DNA from: Desulfocapsa sp.
GTDB lineage: Bacteria; Desulfobacterota; Desulfobulbia; Desulfobulbales; Desulfocapsaceae
Assembly: GCA_030145625.1 (NCBI GenBank)
Contig: JAQYVF010000006.1
Location: forward strand, 1 to 64,000
DNA: 64,000 bases
Reading direction: 5' to 3'
The notes under the pieces are model-generated. The model was given only the letters and a program-made list of their open reading frames with translations, was not told the origin of the DNA and did not search any database. Below, piece by piece: positions 16,982-26,510 of this stretch. The translations under genes were made by a program, and so were the position numbers. How positions within the stretch are numbered: position 1 is the stretch's first letter; the number at the start of each line of letters is the position of its first letter.

Positions 16982-18385
16982 TCAGGATACCTGCTGTTCT
17001 CTTTCCGCAAAACTCATATTGAGAAAAGGGTCTGCCTGTTTAAGGAGGAGTGATGCTGCCTTTCCTCCTTTTGTTTGTGGAAACGTTTTCCCTAGGATTG
17101 CTGTGATGATCTCCTGGTGTTGGATCTGATCGGCAGGGGCGCTCGGGAGGAGACGTCCTTTTTGGGTGGCGACCAAAATATGCGAAGAAAGGAGCTTTTC
17201 CAGTGTGCTGAATATGAGCCTGGCCGAGTAGGCAGGGCAATATGCTGGAAGTTCATTTTTTTGCAATTCTTTATTGTCAGCATAGGAGTCCAGGGTGGTC
17301 GTGAGGATGTCAAAGGCAGCGCTGAGCTGTTCAAGTGGTGAATGCTCTTCTTTTCTGAGCTGATAATTGCTGTGCTGTTGACAGGCAAATGCCAATTGAG
17401 CTCCACCCAGGATGAAGACCCAGCCGAGAAACATCCAGACCAGGAAGAGCGGCAAGGTGGCAAAAGAACCGTAGATGGCATTATATTTGGATACACCGAT
17501 CTGAAGGTTGATGTAGAAATTCTGGGTAATGAACCAGAGTGTGCCTGCTAAAAGGGCACCGATAAGGGCAGGTATTGGTTTGACCTTGGTATGTGGGAAA
17601 AAGATATAAATCAGAAACAGAGTCAAGGTGATAAAAAAGAGAGGGACGATGAGGAGCAGGGCGGTCTGTGTCCAGACTGCAGGAAAAAAGGCCATGATTT
17701 TGCCGAGTAGCGCATCATTTTTGAGCACGGCATTGGCTGCAAAACCAAAGTTAATAGAAAGGGGCATAAGCACCAGAAAGGTCAGATAATCGGTAACTTT
17801 TCTTAGAATAGAGCGACCCGATGAGACATGCCAGATGGTGTTCATGGAAAGTTCAATGTTGCCGAGAACTAGGACGGCACTGAACAGGATACCGAGAACA
17901 CCAAAAGTACCAAGGGTGGCAAAATTTGTTTTGTCAACGTAGTCAAAGATTTGATCTGTTGCTGAACGGAGGTGTTTAGTAATGGAGGCATCTTGTTGAG
18001 GTGATGGCGTATTTTCAACAGGTTGTGATTTTTGTGTGTTTTTCAAAAAGGTGGGGCTTATTGCCTCCTGCGTGATGGGGGTAGTTCTTTCAAGGGTGTC
18101 AATGTAGCTGTATACCACCTGTCGTAACTGGTCACCGCCACCAAGTCCTTTTATCACAGCTGTACTCATGGCTAGCATGGGGACAAGTGAGAGCAGGATT
18201 GTGTATGTCAGAGCACTTGCCCGGATATTGAGTTCGTTGCTGTTGAATTCTTTGGCAGTGATAAGGATAATGCGAAAAAAGGTGTGAAACGCGTGCAGCA
18301 AAAAAGAGTCTCCTGAAAATGGAGTGTTTGCCCAAGTCAGGATTCGTTGAATTAAGGTTTCTTTGCTGTGGTTTTGTTTTTGCAT
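16982..18385 (-). CDS. YihY/BrkB-family inner-membrane protein
   Basis: The 467-residue protein has the YihY/virulence factor BrkB pattern. The N-terminal part includes IRASALTYTILLSLVPMLAM at about residues 55-75, the family's first membrane segment. Further segments lie near 170-190, 205-225, 245-270, 280-300 and 315-345, with the FGSFATLPLFLVWM-like block (YGSFATLPLFLVWMFLGW). A soluble C-terminal part of about 120 residues follows, with a winged-helix-like character. Once called RNase BN, the family is now regarded as membrane proteins of unclear role. Unusually, a polar insert rich in Gln/Thr/Pro lies near 105-150. The gene is separate from its neighbours (73 bp from the kinase gene). 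Confidence 0.85.
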   Translation of the reverse strand: MQKQNHSKETLIQRILTWANTPFSGDSFLLHAFHTFFRIILITAKEFNSNELNIRASALTYTILLSLVPMLAMSTAVIKGLGGGDQLRQVVYSYIDTLERTTPITQEAISPTFLKNTQKSQPVENTPSPQQDASITKHLRSATDQIFDYVDKTNFATLGTFGVLGILFSAVLVLGNIELSMNTIWHVSSGRSILRKVTDYLTFLVLMPLSINFGFAANAVLKNDALLGKIMAFFPAVWTQTALLLIVPLFFITLTLFLIYIFFPHTKVKPIPALIGALLAGTLWFITQNFYINLQIGVSKYNAIYGSFATLPLFLVWMFLGWVFILGGAQLAFACQQHSNYQLRKEEHSPLEQLSAAFDILTTTLDSYADNKELQKNELPAYCPAYSARLIFSTLEKLLSSHILVATQKGRLLPSAPADQIQHQEIITAILGKTFPQTKGGKAASLLLKQADPFLNMSFAEREQQVS

Positions 18386-18458
18386 AAGGGTACGTGGTTC
18401 ATGAAAGTATGGAATGGGTGGGATACTCTTTTTTCAATTGCCTGGGCGAGGGAGGCAG

Positions 18459-20609
18459 TCAAGGTTTAGAGTATAACCATTTGTTCAGGATATTAAAGAC
18501 AATATCTCGTTTGATTGGTTTTGTAATATAGTCACTCATACCGGCTTCGAGACAGAGCTCCCTGTCGCCTTTCATGGCATTTGCGGTCATGGCTATGATG
18601 GGAATATCGGTAAACCCAAGACTGCGGATTTTTTGTGTGGCCTCATAGCCATCCATTTCCGGCATCTGTACATCCATAAGAATGGTATCAAACTTGTCCG
18701 GGGCGCTGCGGAAGGCTTCCACTGCCAGTTTGCCGTTGGCTGCAATTTCTACACTATATCCGGCTTTGGTCAACATCATATTGGCCAGCTTTTGGTTTAC
18801 CAGGTTATCTTCCACCAACAATATTCTGACGGATTGTTTGATTTCTTCACGTACAGAATATTGTGTAACCAACTTTTTATCTGCTGGAGGAATATTTTGA
18901 TTGTCATCACTATTCAACGTTTTGGAAAGGGTGCGCAGGAGAATAGAACGTCTGGCAGGTTTGGTCAAAAAGGCCTCAAAGCCGGCTTCCTTGCATTTGC
19001 TTGCTATTTTCTCTGTTGAAGAGGTATAGGCGAGCAAGGGAATGTTTTTACTTGTCAGGGCTGAGTTTCTGATCATGGCAGCCAGTTTAAAGCCGGAAAT
19101 CATAGGCATCTGCAAGTCAATGATTGCGAGATCAAAAGGGTTTCCCTGTTCTTCTGCCGCAGCCAGGGTGTCCATGGTTTGTGTTTCGTCAAGTAGGGTG
19201 ACGACATGAATTTCTGCGTTTTTAAGGACATGCTCCAAAATTTCATTGTTGGCCCGGTTGTCATCCACGATGAGCATCCTGCTCCCCTTTAGGTCAAGCT
19301 GGCTAAGTGTTTTGCTGCGTGAAATGGCGGACTTACGCATTGCTGCCGTGAAGTGGAAGGTTGTGCCTTCCCCCTGTACACTTTCTACCCAAACTTTTCC
19401 CTGCATCAGGGCCGCAATTTTACGACATATGGAGAGTCCCAGTCCTGTTCCTCCATACTTGCGGGTGGTTGAACCGTCTTCCTGTTTAAAGGCTTCGAAG
19501 ATGGAATCAAATTTGGAAGGAGCAATGCCGATTCCGGTGTCACGAATCAAACAGTGCAGGGTGATTGTGTTATTATCTTCCTCTTCCACATTGATGGCCA
19601 ACTCCAGTTCGCCTTTTTCAGTGAACTTGGCCGAGTTGGCCAGGAGATTGATCAGTACCTGGCGGAACCTTCCCGGGTCACCTTTTAGATTAGCCGGGAG
19701 GTTGTCATCTATGCGACAGAGGACTTCGATGGGTTTACCGGACACCCTTGGACGTATCATGTCGCAGACATCGTGAGCAGTGATCTCCGGGTCAAAATCA
19801 ATGTACTCAAGGCTCATTTGACCGGCTTCAACTTTGGAGAAATCGAGGATGTCATTAATCAGGCCCAGTAGGGCTTCGCCGCTTCTTTTGATGGTCCTGG
19901 CACTGTCACGCTGCTCCTCATCAAGCTCGCTTGCCAGGAGCATATCAGTAAAGCCAATGACACCGTTCATCGGTGTCCGTATTTCATGACTCATGGAGGC
20001 AAGGAACTGGCTTTTGGCAACTGAAGCAGCTTCTGCGGCGACTTTTGCTTTACGCAACTGTTTGGTCTGGATTTCAATTTCAGTTTTCAGGGTTTTAGAG
20101 TAATTCTCCTGCTGTTCCTGAATAATCTGATAGTTCTTTTCATTATCCTCCAGGGTGGTCTGATATTTTTTTTCCAGGACTGAAAATTTACGATCGAATT
20201 GTTTTTTTTGTATGGTCAGTTTTTTTTCAACTGAGGCTTTCTCCAGACGGCTGGCAAAGAGGTTGCAGCTGAGGCCGATTATCCTGACAAGATGTGAGGG
20301 GACGTTGCTGGAAGGGAGGAGGGTGAAGAAGAGAGTTGCCCTGATATCGGGAAGGGCGATCGCATGCCAGGCACAATTTTCTGTGGTGACACAAATGAAT
20401 GGCTTTTGTTTCTCGGCCAGGAGGATAGTTAGTTCGTCCACGATGGCTGACGAGGGATGAATGCCTTCTGCTGTGCTGACGTGCCCACCTTTGTGATCTA
20501 AACAGAGAAAAAAACATTCGGCTGCCGTTTCCTCCAAGAGCATCAAAAGTTCTTTGATTTCCTCTTCATAGGAGGTGAGTGGTTCAAAAATTGCGAAGTT
20601 CTGAGTCAT
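18459..20609 (-). CDS. Hybrid histidine kinase with two receiver domains
   Basis: The 716-residue protein is soluble. Residues 1-130 form an unrecognised sensory part. A coiled coil (~130-195) follows. The HisKA domain has [19 protein letters not shown] with the phospho-accepting histidine near 206. The ATPase domain has [23 protein letters not shown] and [10 protein letters not shown]. Two receivers come next: the first with LIVDDN, IIDLQMP and LTKP, the second with [17 protein letters not shown] and ITKP; both keep the acidic pair, the aspartate and the lysine. I chose ATG 20609, since GGGGAG stands just before it and it begins 5 bp after the HDOD gene. The two are probably one operon, so the HDOD protein may act in the same pathway. 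The signal is unknown. Confidence 0.9.
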   Translation of the reverse strand: MTQNFAIFEPLTSYEEEIKELLMLLEETAAECFFLCLDHKGGHVSTAEGIHPSSAIVDELTILLAEKQKPFICVTTENCAWHAIALPDIRATLFFTLLPSSNVPSHLVRIIGLSCNLFASRLEKASVEKKLTIQKKQFDRKFSVLEKKYQTTLEDNEKNYQIIQEQQENYSKTLKTEIEIQTKQLRKAKVAAEAASVAKSQFLASMSHEIRTPMNGVIGFTDMLLASELDEEQRDSARTIKRSGEALLGLINDILDFSKVEAGQMSLEYIDFDPEITAHDVCDMIRPRVSGKPIEVLCRIDDNLPANLKGDPGRFRQVLINLLANSAKFTEKGELELAINVEEEDNNTITLHCLIRDTGIGIAPSKFDSIFEAFKQEDGSTTRKYGGTGLGLSICRKIAALMQGKVWVESVQGEGTTFHFTAAMRKSAISRSKTLSQLDLKGSRMLIVDDNRANNEILEHVLKNAEIHVVTLLDETQTMDTLAAAEEQGNPFDLAIIDLQMPMISGFKLAAMIRNSALTSKNIPLLAYTSSTEKIASKCKEAGFEAFLTKPARRSILLRTLSKTLNSDDNQNIPPADKKLVTQYSVREEIKQSVRILLVEDNLVNQKLANMMLTKAGYSVEIAANGKLAVEAFRSAPDKFDTILMDVQMPEMDGYEATQKIRSLGFTDIPIIAMTANAMKGDRELCLEAGMSDYITKPIKRDIVFNILNKWLYSKP

Positions 20610-20613
20610 TTGA

Positions 20614-21459
20614 TTACTCCCCAGCTCCATAAATAGCCTGGGCTTTGACCATTTCTTCTGGAAGATCTTCAATCAGTACCTTGTATTCATCCATGTTTTC
20701 CTGGAGATGGGGGACTAGTTGGGGAGGAAGTTCCGGGATGTTGTTGAGCAGGGCGGTGTAACCCAGTTGACCGGTGATGTATTCTGCGATCTGAATAATG
20801 CCAAGCAGGCTTTCAGGCGGGTAGTCGCCATCCTGCAGGTGATGATCCCGGATAGCTTCCTGAATGGACTGCGGCATCTTCCAGTCAAGGGTCATGAGGT
20901 AGCCGATTTCGCAGTGATCGGTTCCAATAAACTGCTGCTCCAAGTCGGTGATGGAGCTTCCGGTGTCACAGGCCTTGCAGGCTTTTAGAAATTTTTCGCT
21001 TTCTACCTGCTCCTCTACGATGAGTCCAAAATCATGCAGAATACCACATAGGTATGCGTCATCGCCGTTGGTGCCGAAAATCCTTTCGGCGATCATTTTG
21101 GCACAGATACTTACAGCGGCACAGTGCAGCCACAGTTTTTTTCTTGAAAAGATCTGGGATTCTCCATCTTCATGAAAGATGTTTTTCAAGGCATCGGTTA
21201 CAGCCATATTGTGCAGGTTTTTCATGCCGATGAAGGCTACTGCTCTACTTATGGAGTCAATTCGTTGGGTGAGTCCGTAAAAAGAGCTGTTGACCAGACG
21301 AAGCAGGCGCACCACCAGAATTGGATCCATTTTGATGACGTCTTCAAAGTCCTTCATCGTTGCCTCCTCATCCGAGATGAGCTGAGAGAGGGTGGTCACT
21401 ACGTGAGGAAGAGTTTCGATGCCATTAAATTTTCTAATGATCTTTTTTGCAGTAGACAT
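20614..21459 (-). CDS. HDOD-domain signalling protein
   Basis: The 281-residue protein is a HDOD domain protein, a relative of the HD phosphohydrolases that usually lacks catalysis. The N-terminal region has [20 protein letters not shown], then [18 protein letters not shown] near residue 48, the family signature. [15 protein letters not shown] near 140 is the HD-like region; the [14 protein letters not shown] block follows. Such proteins work in signal relay, often with histidine kinases or in chemotaxis-like and cyclic-di-GMP systems. The hybrid kinase gene begins 4 bases after its stop and probably belongs to the same transcript. ATG 21459 is preferred over the GTG at 21465. Confidence 0.88.
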   Translation of the reverse strand: MSTAKKIIRKFNGIETLPHVVTTLSQLISDEEATMKDFEDVIKMDPILVVRLLRLVNSSFYGLTQRIDSISRAVAFIGMKNLHNMAVTDALKNIFHEDGESQIFSRKKLWLHCAAVSICAKMIAERIFGTNGDDAYLCGILHDFGLIVEEQVESEKFLKACKACDTGSSITDLEQQFIGTDHCEIGYLMTLDWKMPQSIQEAIRDHHLQDGDYPPESLLGIIQIAEYITGQLGYTALLNNIPELPPQLVPHLQENMDEYKVLIEDLPEEMVKAQAIYGAGE

Positions 21460-21576
21460 GGGCACCTGTCTTTTATGGACAAGGGGTACTCCTTAAATGC
21501 AAGGCAGATTATGGTGTGTTGGCCTAAACCACATCATTATTTGTCTTGTCGTAAGTGGATACCCCTTTGTTATGGA

Positions 21577-21942
21577 TTACTCTGCCATTATCTCTTTTTT
21601 GCTGACTGCTTCGGATTTAACCCGGTCGAGAAGTTCTGCAAGAACTGGTTTGATGTTTTCTCGAATATCACCGGCAACAATGAGATATAGCAGATCATCT
21701 CCGGGTTGGAATCGTCCGGTTTTGGCCTCTGCAACTATGTCATAAATTCCTTCACGTTTGAGAAATTCCTGGCGGATCGTCTCAATTTTGGCAAGATCCG
21801 GGGTGACTTCAAGGGCAACTACCTTCTTTCTGTCAGTTCGTGACCAGTTGCGGACCACACCGTTATGAATGAGTATCATCCCGACATTGTCTTGAAAACC
21901 TTGCTGCTGCTTCATTTCAGCAATACGTTTTGAAATATCCAT
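21577..21942 (-). CDS. MoaE-like molybdopterin synthase large-subunit homologue
   Basis: The 121-residue protein begins MDISKRIAEMKQQQGFQDNV and continues VGMILIHNGVVRNWSR, and later has LYLIVAGDIRENIKPVL. The pattern (HNGVVR block and the VAGDIREN block) fits the short MoaE-like proteins of Desulfobacterota that are annotated as molybdopterin synthase catalytic subunits. MoaE with MoaD converts precursor Z to molybdopterin. It is shorter than E. coli MoaE (150), and I am not sure all catalytic lysines are present. AAAGGAG lies before the ATG. It is separated by ~13 kb from the MoaD-like gene at 8299, but the two could act together in supplying the pterin for the AOR. Confidence 0.68.
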   Translation of the reverse strand: MDISKRIAEMKQQQGFQDNVGMILIHNGVVRNWSRTDRKKVVALEVTPDLAKIETIRQEFLKREGIYDIVAEAKTGRFQPGDDLLYLIVAGDIRENIKPVLAELLDRVKSEAVSKKEIMAE

Positions 21943-21994
21943 AAAAATAAACTCCTTTTGTTGAAAAAATATGTTGTAGGAAAGGGACTCCGAA

Positions 21995-24025
21995 TCAAAT
22001 AGCCTTGACTATGGGGATTGTCAACTGCTGTGAAGATCGGAGGCGGTTAAAATCAAGACTGGTGTTATATTTTTTGAGAAGCCAGAAGGGGAGATCAAAC
22101 TTATTGCGGCAGATCTCCCATATGGTGTCACCTTTGCTTACCTCATAGACTTTGACTCCGACAATCTTATAAGCACTATAGAAATCTTCTTCAGTTTCAA
22201 GATGAAAGTCAAATCGTTTTTCTTCAAATTCGCTGGCTGATACTCTGGTCAGGGGGATGCGAATTAATTCATCTGGGCGTAGCAGACGATTAGCAGGGAT
22301 CTTGTTTAGCTTGCGAAGCTCCTGGCCGGGTATCTGTAACCAGTTGGCCAGAAGTTCCACTGACTCTTCCGGGAGAACTGTTATTGTTCCCTGCATAATG
22401 TTGTTTTTCAGTGAAGGTTTGCGGACACTGAGTTCTCCAAGGACGACACCGCGTGCCTTTTGGATAGATTTCCATGCAGCCTCTTTTTTATAGGTCTTTT
22501 TCAATATTGGTACGGAGTATTGTTTGCCTGTAGTGGAAGAAGCACTCAACGTGGGAATCGTACGCTTCTGTGCTGTGGAGCGGATGTTTTGTATTTTCGC
22601 CTGCCTGCTTTTTTTGTTTTGATCAGGGATGCGTAGGTTCTGTCCAACAAAAACGGATGCCTTTTTGTCAAGTTTGTTGGCTAGCATAAGGGTTTTGAGG
22701 CTGATTCCATGGGCAAGGGCTATTTTTCCGGCGGTATCTCCGGAGCGGACCCGATAGAATTTTGTTGGCTTTTGTTTTTTGTGGTAAAGGTGCTGCGGGA
22801 GCGTCACCAGTAATTTTGTCTGTTGTCGGCTATGGGGGAGACGCAGAGTATACCCTTTCGGTATATATTTTTTTCCTTGAAGCACAGAGCTGCGCAAGGC
22901 AGGATTTAATGTTTTTATGGTACGTTGAGAAATATTAAGATGTTTGCACAGGTCGTTAATAGCCATATAGCCGGGTAGCTTTATGGTCGTCACCTGTTGA
23001 GGTCTATTCAGGGTGAGAGTGGGATCGTTCTCAAGTTTCCTGGCCACGCTCAGGGCTGCAAGAAATTCGGAGTAAAAATTGCGAGAGGCAAATTTAAAAT
23101 ACCCCTGCTTATAGTTGGAAAAAATCTTTTCATAGCTCTTGTGGGCTTTTTGGGCTCGTAGCATGCCGGCTGTTCCATAGTTATAGGCGGTCAGGGCAAG
23201 GGGCCAGCTGCCAAGGAGTTGATGGTTTTTTTTCAGGAATTGTGCGGCGGCTCGGCTTGCGAGGATGGGATCCTGCCGTTCATCTACTTCGTAATTGATG
23301 GTAAGAAATTGACTTCCCGTGGCGCGAGTGAACTGCCAGATTCCGGAGGCACCGAATTTCGAATAGGCCTTCAAATTAAAAGAAGATTCCACGTGGGGGA
23401 GATAGGCGAGTTCTTCCGGTAAGCCTTGATCTCGGAATATTTTGCGAATATCACTAAGATAAGCCCCTGACCTGATGAACCCTTCGAGAAAACGCTCTTT
23501 TTGGCCAATCTGGATACGTATTGAGTTTGCAGCCTCCTGTAACCGTTTTGCATTGTCTGTGCGGAATAACGAGGCAATCCTTTTTTCTTCATTACTGCGT
23601 GGTGTGGCACCACCCGCAAGCTTCTTGAGAATCTTTGAGTATTTCTTTTTTACCCCCTTGAAAATCGGAGTGTTAATTTTTGAAGCCCCTGGAATTCGGT
23701 GGTCTAAGATGGGGAGAACTGTATAGATCTTTGAGAGGTCATGTGAATCATGCACCACGGCCTGACTGGTGGAATAGTGTTGGTATATTTTTTCCCAGAA
23801 GCGGACATTGTTTTCTATGACAGGATAGCGGGGGAACGTTTCACCGGCGAAGCTGATGGCGGGGAAAATGGTTGTGAGACAGAGGAAAAAGAAAAATAGA
23901 GAAAATCCCAGCTGTCGGAATCTGAAAAAAATGATGGCTGGAATGATTGGATGCGTATTGCACATTTGAAAGAGGATACTGTTTTTAGGAGAGACCAATG
24001 TCTGTCTGGATTGCAATGGAGACAT
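21995..24025 (-). CDS. Membrane-bound lytic murein transglycosylase with LysM domains (MltD-like)
   Basis: The 676-residue protein has an N-terminal hydrophobic segment (FRFRQLGFSLFFFFLCLTTI region, residues ~35-60), a signal peptide or anchor. A helical lead follows, then an SLT domain at about 195-310: LPEELAYLPHVESSFNLKAY holds the catalytic glutamate, followed by GASGIWQFTRATG and ALTAYNYG. Several LysM-type modules follow: YRVRSGDTAGKIALAHGISL near 425, a weaker one near 545, and YEVSKGDTIWEICRNKFDLP near the C-terminus. It would cleave peptidoglycan in the periplasm during wall growth. The true start may be the ATG 20 codons downstream (MCNTHP). It stands alone, divergent from the NUDIX gene. 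Confidence 0.88.
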   Translation of the reverse strand: MSPLQSRQTLVSPKNSILFQMCNTHPIIPAIIFFRFRQLGFSLFFFFLCLTTIFPAISFAGETFPRYPVIENNVRFWEKIYQHYSTSQAVVHDSHDLSKIYTVLPILDHRIPGASKINTPIFKGVKKKYSKILKKLAGGATPRSNEEKRIASLFRTDNAKRLQEAANSIRIQIGQKERFLEGFIRSGAYLSDIRKIFRDQGLPEELAYLPHVESSFNLKAYSKFGASGIWQFTRATGSQFLTINYEVDERQDPILASRAAAQFLKKNHQLLGSWPLALTAYNYGTAGMLRAQKAHKSYEKIFSNYKQGYFKFASRNFYSEFLAALSVARKLENDPTLTLNRPQQVTTIKLPGYMAINDLCKHLNISQRTIKTLNPALRSSVLQGKKYIPKGYTLRLPHSRQQTKLLVTLPQHLYHKKQKPTKFYRVRSGDTAGKIALAHGISLKTLMLANKLDKKASVFVGQNLRIPDQNKKSRQAKIQNIRSTAQKRTIPTLSASSTTGKQYSVPILKKTYKKEAAWKSIQKARGVVLGELSVRKPSLKNNIMQGTITVLPEESVELLANWLQIPGQELRKLNKIPANRLLRPDELIRIPLTRVSASEFEEKRFDFHLETEEDFYSAYKIVGVKVYEVSKGDTIWEICRNKFDLPFWLLKKYNTSLDFNRLRSSQQLTIPIVKAI

Positions 24026-24097
24026 AATAAGAAGAGAGGAAGAATGAGAATTATCCTACTATGACTACTGTCATTATTTAATCATAAGGAGTAACTG

Positions 24098-24583
24098 ATG
24101 TATAGCCCTATCTTGGCGACCCTTGGGTTTGTTCTTTCCAAAGATAAAGAAAATGTCTTGCTGGTTCACAGAAATAAAAGGCCAGGAGATCAGCATCTGG
24201 GAAAATATAATGGTCTTGGTGGGAAAATGGAAGCAGGGGAAGATGTTTTTGCCTGTATGAAGCGAGAAATCCAGGAAGAAGCCGGTATAGTCTGTGAAAA
24301 AGCGGAACTGAGAGGTACCGTCAACTGGCCGGGTTTTGGTCCTGCCGGCGAGCATTGGTTTGGATTTATTTTTTTGATAGATTGTTTTCAGGGGGAACCC
24401 TGGTCTGCAAATGAGGAGGGTGATTTGTATTGGAAACCACTCACAGAACTTGATACCCTGCCGATGTGGGAGGGAGATAAATATTTTCTGCCCCTTGTTT
24501 TTGACGGCAATCACAAACTTTTTCATGGACATATGCCCTATGAGAATGGACACCCTCTGAACTGGAATTATTCACGGGTATAA
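24098..24583 (+). CDS. NUDIX hydrolase (MutT-like, 8-oxo-dGTP diphosphatase type)
   Basis: The 161-residue protein has the NUDIX box GKMEAGEDVFACMKREIQEE with AGI after it (residues ~46-68), which binds Mg2+ and catalyses diphosphate hydrolysis. The preceding KYNGLGGK and later WPGFGPAGEHWFGFIFL segments are typical of the MTH1/MutT-like 8-oxo-dGTP diphosphatases. It would remove oxidised nucleotides or related substrates. AAGGAG before ATG 24098 is a good ribosome site. It diverges from the transglycosylase gene, 72 bp away. Confidence 0.88.
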   Translation: MYSPILATLGFVLSKDKENVLLVHRNKRPGDQHLGKYNGLGGKMEAGEDVFACMKREIQEEAGIVCEKAELRGTVNWPGFGPAGEHWFGFIFLIDCFQGEPWSANEEGDLYWKPLTELDTLPMWEGDKYFLPLVFDGNHKLFHGHMPYENGHPLNWNYSRV

Positions 24584-24893
24584 GTAATATGGATTGTGTG
24601 TTTGACAACTGAACCTGCAGGTTGGTCAGGAGATGGTGAATAAAAGGGAGTTGATATTCTTTGCTGCAAACTGTAGCACATGGAATTTTAAGTAGTTTTT
24701 TTGAAACGGTAGTTTGAAATTCTTTGCTGAATACCTGATAATTGTTACTGGAAATAGTACGTGTTTTTAGATGAATAGCATGGAGTGAAACCTTGCAATA
24801 ATAGACTTTGGAGGTATAATTGATGTGTTCTTTATCTGTTACTTATAATTTTATGTTTTAATTTTTTTTTATATTTGCTCAGGAGTGTATGGT
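24584..24893. other. AT-rich intergenic region, no gene found
   Basis: About 310 bases between the NUDIX gene and the coiled-coil gene. No open frame, tRNA or clear hairpin with a T-run is visible. It probably carries the promoter for the zapA transcript. Confidence 0.5.
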
Positions 24894-25235
24894 ATGGCTC
24901 AGGAAAATGAATTACAGCGTCTGGAAGGATTTGTCTCTTCCCTGCTAGAGAAATTTAATGCCCTGCAGGAAGAAAACGGTGAATTGACTGAACGGATACA
25001 GAGGCGTGATGATACCATCGGCACCCTCCAGGAAGACCTTGCCGCCATGAAGGATGAGCGGGGAGAGATTTCCAACCGGGTAGGCAGTCTTATCGATAAG
25101 ATCGAGGAGTGGGAGACTGTCAGTGGAGTTACCACCAAAGAGAGCGATACCTCATATTCTACAGAGAAGGCGGGCGATTCCGGAGTCCAGGGAAGTCTTT
25201 TCTCAGTTGACTCGCAAGATGGAGTGAGTTCTTAA
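24894..25235 (+). CDS. Small coiled-coil protein, possible ZapB-like cell-division factor
   Basis: The 113-residue protein is almost all heptad-patterned coiled coil for residues 1-75 (LQRLEGFVSSLLEKFNALQE, then ELTERIQRRDDTIGTLQEDL), then a Ser/Gly/Asp-rich tail. No cysteine, signal or membrane part is present. ATG 24894 has AGGAG at 24881-24885. It is 75 bp ahead of zapA in the same direction. ZapA binds FtsZ and ZapB is a small coiled-coil partner of ZapA in other bacteria; the gene order suggests a similar pair here, but sequence alone cannot prove homology to ZapB. Confidence 0.7.
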   Translation: MAQENELQRLEGFVSSLLEKFNALQEENGELTERIQRRDDTIGTLQEDLAAMKDERGEISNRVGSLIDKIEEWETVSGVTTKESDTSYSTEKAGDSGVQGSLFSVDSQDGVSS

Positions 25236-25310
25236 TAAGTTGAAGCATATGCAAAGCAGTCTGGTCTATTTTTCAGTCTGCACTGAAAGATAGGTTGAAA
25301 GGAGAATCAA

Positions 25311-25622
25311 TTGGAACGCCTCGTTCGCTTTGAGCTTCTGGGGCAGCAATTTGCCTTTTATACCGGTGCCCCCGAAGAGGAGGTGGACGAGATTCTCCAG
25401 ATGGTGGAGAGCCTTGTTCTTGAAAATAGTTCTTCTGAAGCCCCCGGTAGTATATCGGTCAGTAAGGTTGCTGTTTTGGCCAGCTTGAATATGGCCTCCA
25501 GGTATGTTGAGCTGAAAAGAGATTTTGAGACCTATAAGAATGACACAGAAACTCGATTGATTCGCCTTACTGAACAAATAAGTGGTGAGTTGGCAGATGA
25601 AAAAAAAACATCAGAGAGATGA
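25311..25622 (+). CDS. zapA: Cell division protein ZapA
   Basis: The 103-residue protein has the ZapA pattern: an N-terminal domain (VRFELLGQQFAFYTGAPEEE), a helix with QMVESLVLENSS, and a long C-terminal coiled coil (VLASLNMASRYVELKRDFET). ZapA bundles FtsZ filaments at the Z-ring. TTG 25311 is the start, seven bases after AAAGGAG. The gene is directly followed by a probable 6S RNA, an arrangement well known in several proteobacterial lineages (zapA-ssrS), which supports both calls. Confidence 0.85.
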   Translation: MERLVRFELLGQQFAFYTGAPEEEVDEILQMVESLVLENSSSEAPGSISVSKVAVLASLNMASRYVELKRDFETYKNDTETRLIRLTEQISGELADEKKTSER

Positions 25623-25874
25623 TGGCCTTGCAGTACAGCTATCTTCCCGTTGTTGTAATATTATTTGTGTTATGACGACGTAATGGAGTATACTTGAATA
25701 ATAGAGAAAATCACGATCCTCATCTCTGAATTCTTTTGTCTGCCATTTAAAATGAGAATTTTTACGACTCCATTGAGTATAATCTGTTTTCGTTTTCCGG
25801 AAACTTTGTTATAGTTAATTAAAATAAGATTAAAATCTAGTCCGGTTACTTAGGGTGACGGAAAGGATTAATAG

Positions 25875-26045
25875 TTTTCCCTGCGCTGTTGGTGATCTTC
25901 AGTGTCGTTGAGCCAACTCTCTTAAAAAGGGTAACCTCGCTGTGCTTGAATGGAAAATCGCTTGCGAATTCCCTGAAGAGCACATGGGTCTGCCCACCTA
26001 TTATATAGGTTTAACTCTCCTGGTGACACGGCAGGGTGGGGAAAT
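25875..26045 (+). ncRNA. ssrS: Probable 6S RNA (ssrS)
   Basis: The region folds as a 6S RNA. The closing stem is CCCTGC (25879-25884) with GCAGGG (26031-26036), continued by TGT/ACA after a small internal loop. An inner long interrupted stem pairs GGG...ACC...TGTGCT on the left with AGCACA...GGGT...CCC on the right (TGTGCT/AGCACA close the terminal loop). The unpaired central bubble lies between, and a short hairpin ACCTAT-TAT-ATAGGT sits in its 3' side, a feature seen in many 6S RNAs. 6S RNA binds the housekeeping RNA polymerase and damps transcription in stationary phase. Position right after zapA and before a strong terminator fits. Ends are estimated to within ~10 bases. Confidence 0.72.
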
Positions 26046-26055
26046 TAAATTTTCT

Positions 26056-26086
26056 CAGAACAGAAAATATTTCTGTTCTGTTTTTA
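26056..26086 (+). terminator. Rho-independent terminator after 6S RNA
   Basis: Perfect 11 bp stem CAGAACAGAAA / TTTCTGTTCTG with a 3-base loop (26056-26080), then GTTTTTAT-like T-run (TTTTTATAT). It ends the probable zapA-6S transcript or the 6S RNA itself. Confidence 0.85.
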
Positions 26087-26510
26087 TATTCCGGGAACGG
26101 ATCGTTATGCAGGCATTATTGCAGAATAAAAACGATGCATCCCCCCGGAAATAACCAGCAGGATTGACTGCGGCTGAAAGAGTAGTTGTCGGAAAGAAGA
26201 CGAAAAAAGGAAATGCAGAGTCTGTTTATATCAACTGTCTAACGGTGCGGCACTATCTTTTGGCCGATTTCATATATAGAGAAAAAACGTTATCTACATG
26301 TCTTTGATATCGCATGTGTTTTTTTAGTGATGATGTAAATATTTGACTTTTTAATGTGATTTTTCAGGTATAGGGAAAAATAACTTGCCTGGATAAAGTT
26401 TGTGCAACTCCCTTCCTTTCGTTTTTCTCCCCCTTCTTGTGTGGAGTTTTTACTCCTATCTCTCTGTTTTGTCGTCATCTTCGTTTCTGCTGCCACAGGG
26501 AACAGTTCAT
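26087..26510. other. Intergenic region upstream of rny
   Basis: About 420 AT-rich bases with no supported gene. Open frames here have no ribosome site. A TTGACT at 26343 with TATAGG about 20 bases later is a possible but poorly spaced promoter for rny. Confidence 0.45.

Noticed and set aside
25942-26154. 70-codon frame in the zapA-rny gap
   Set aside because: It overlaps the structured 6S RNA and its terminator hairpin; it has no usual protein features.
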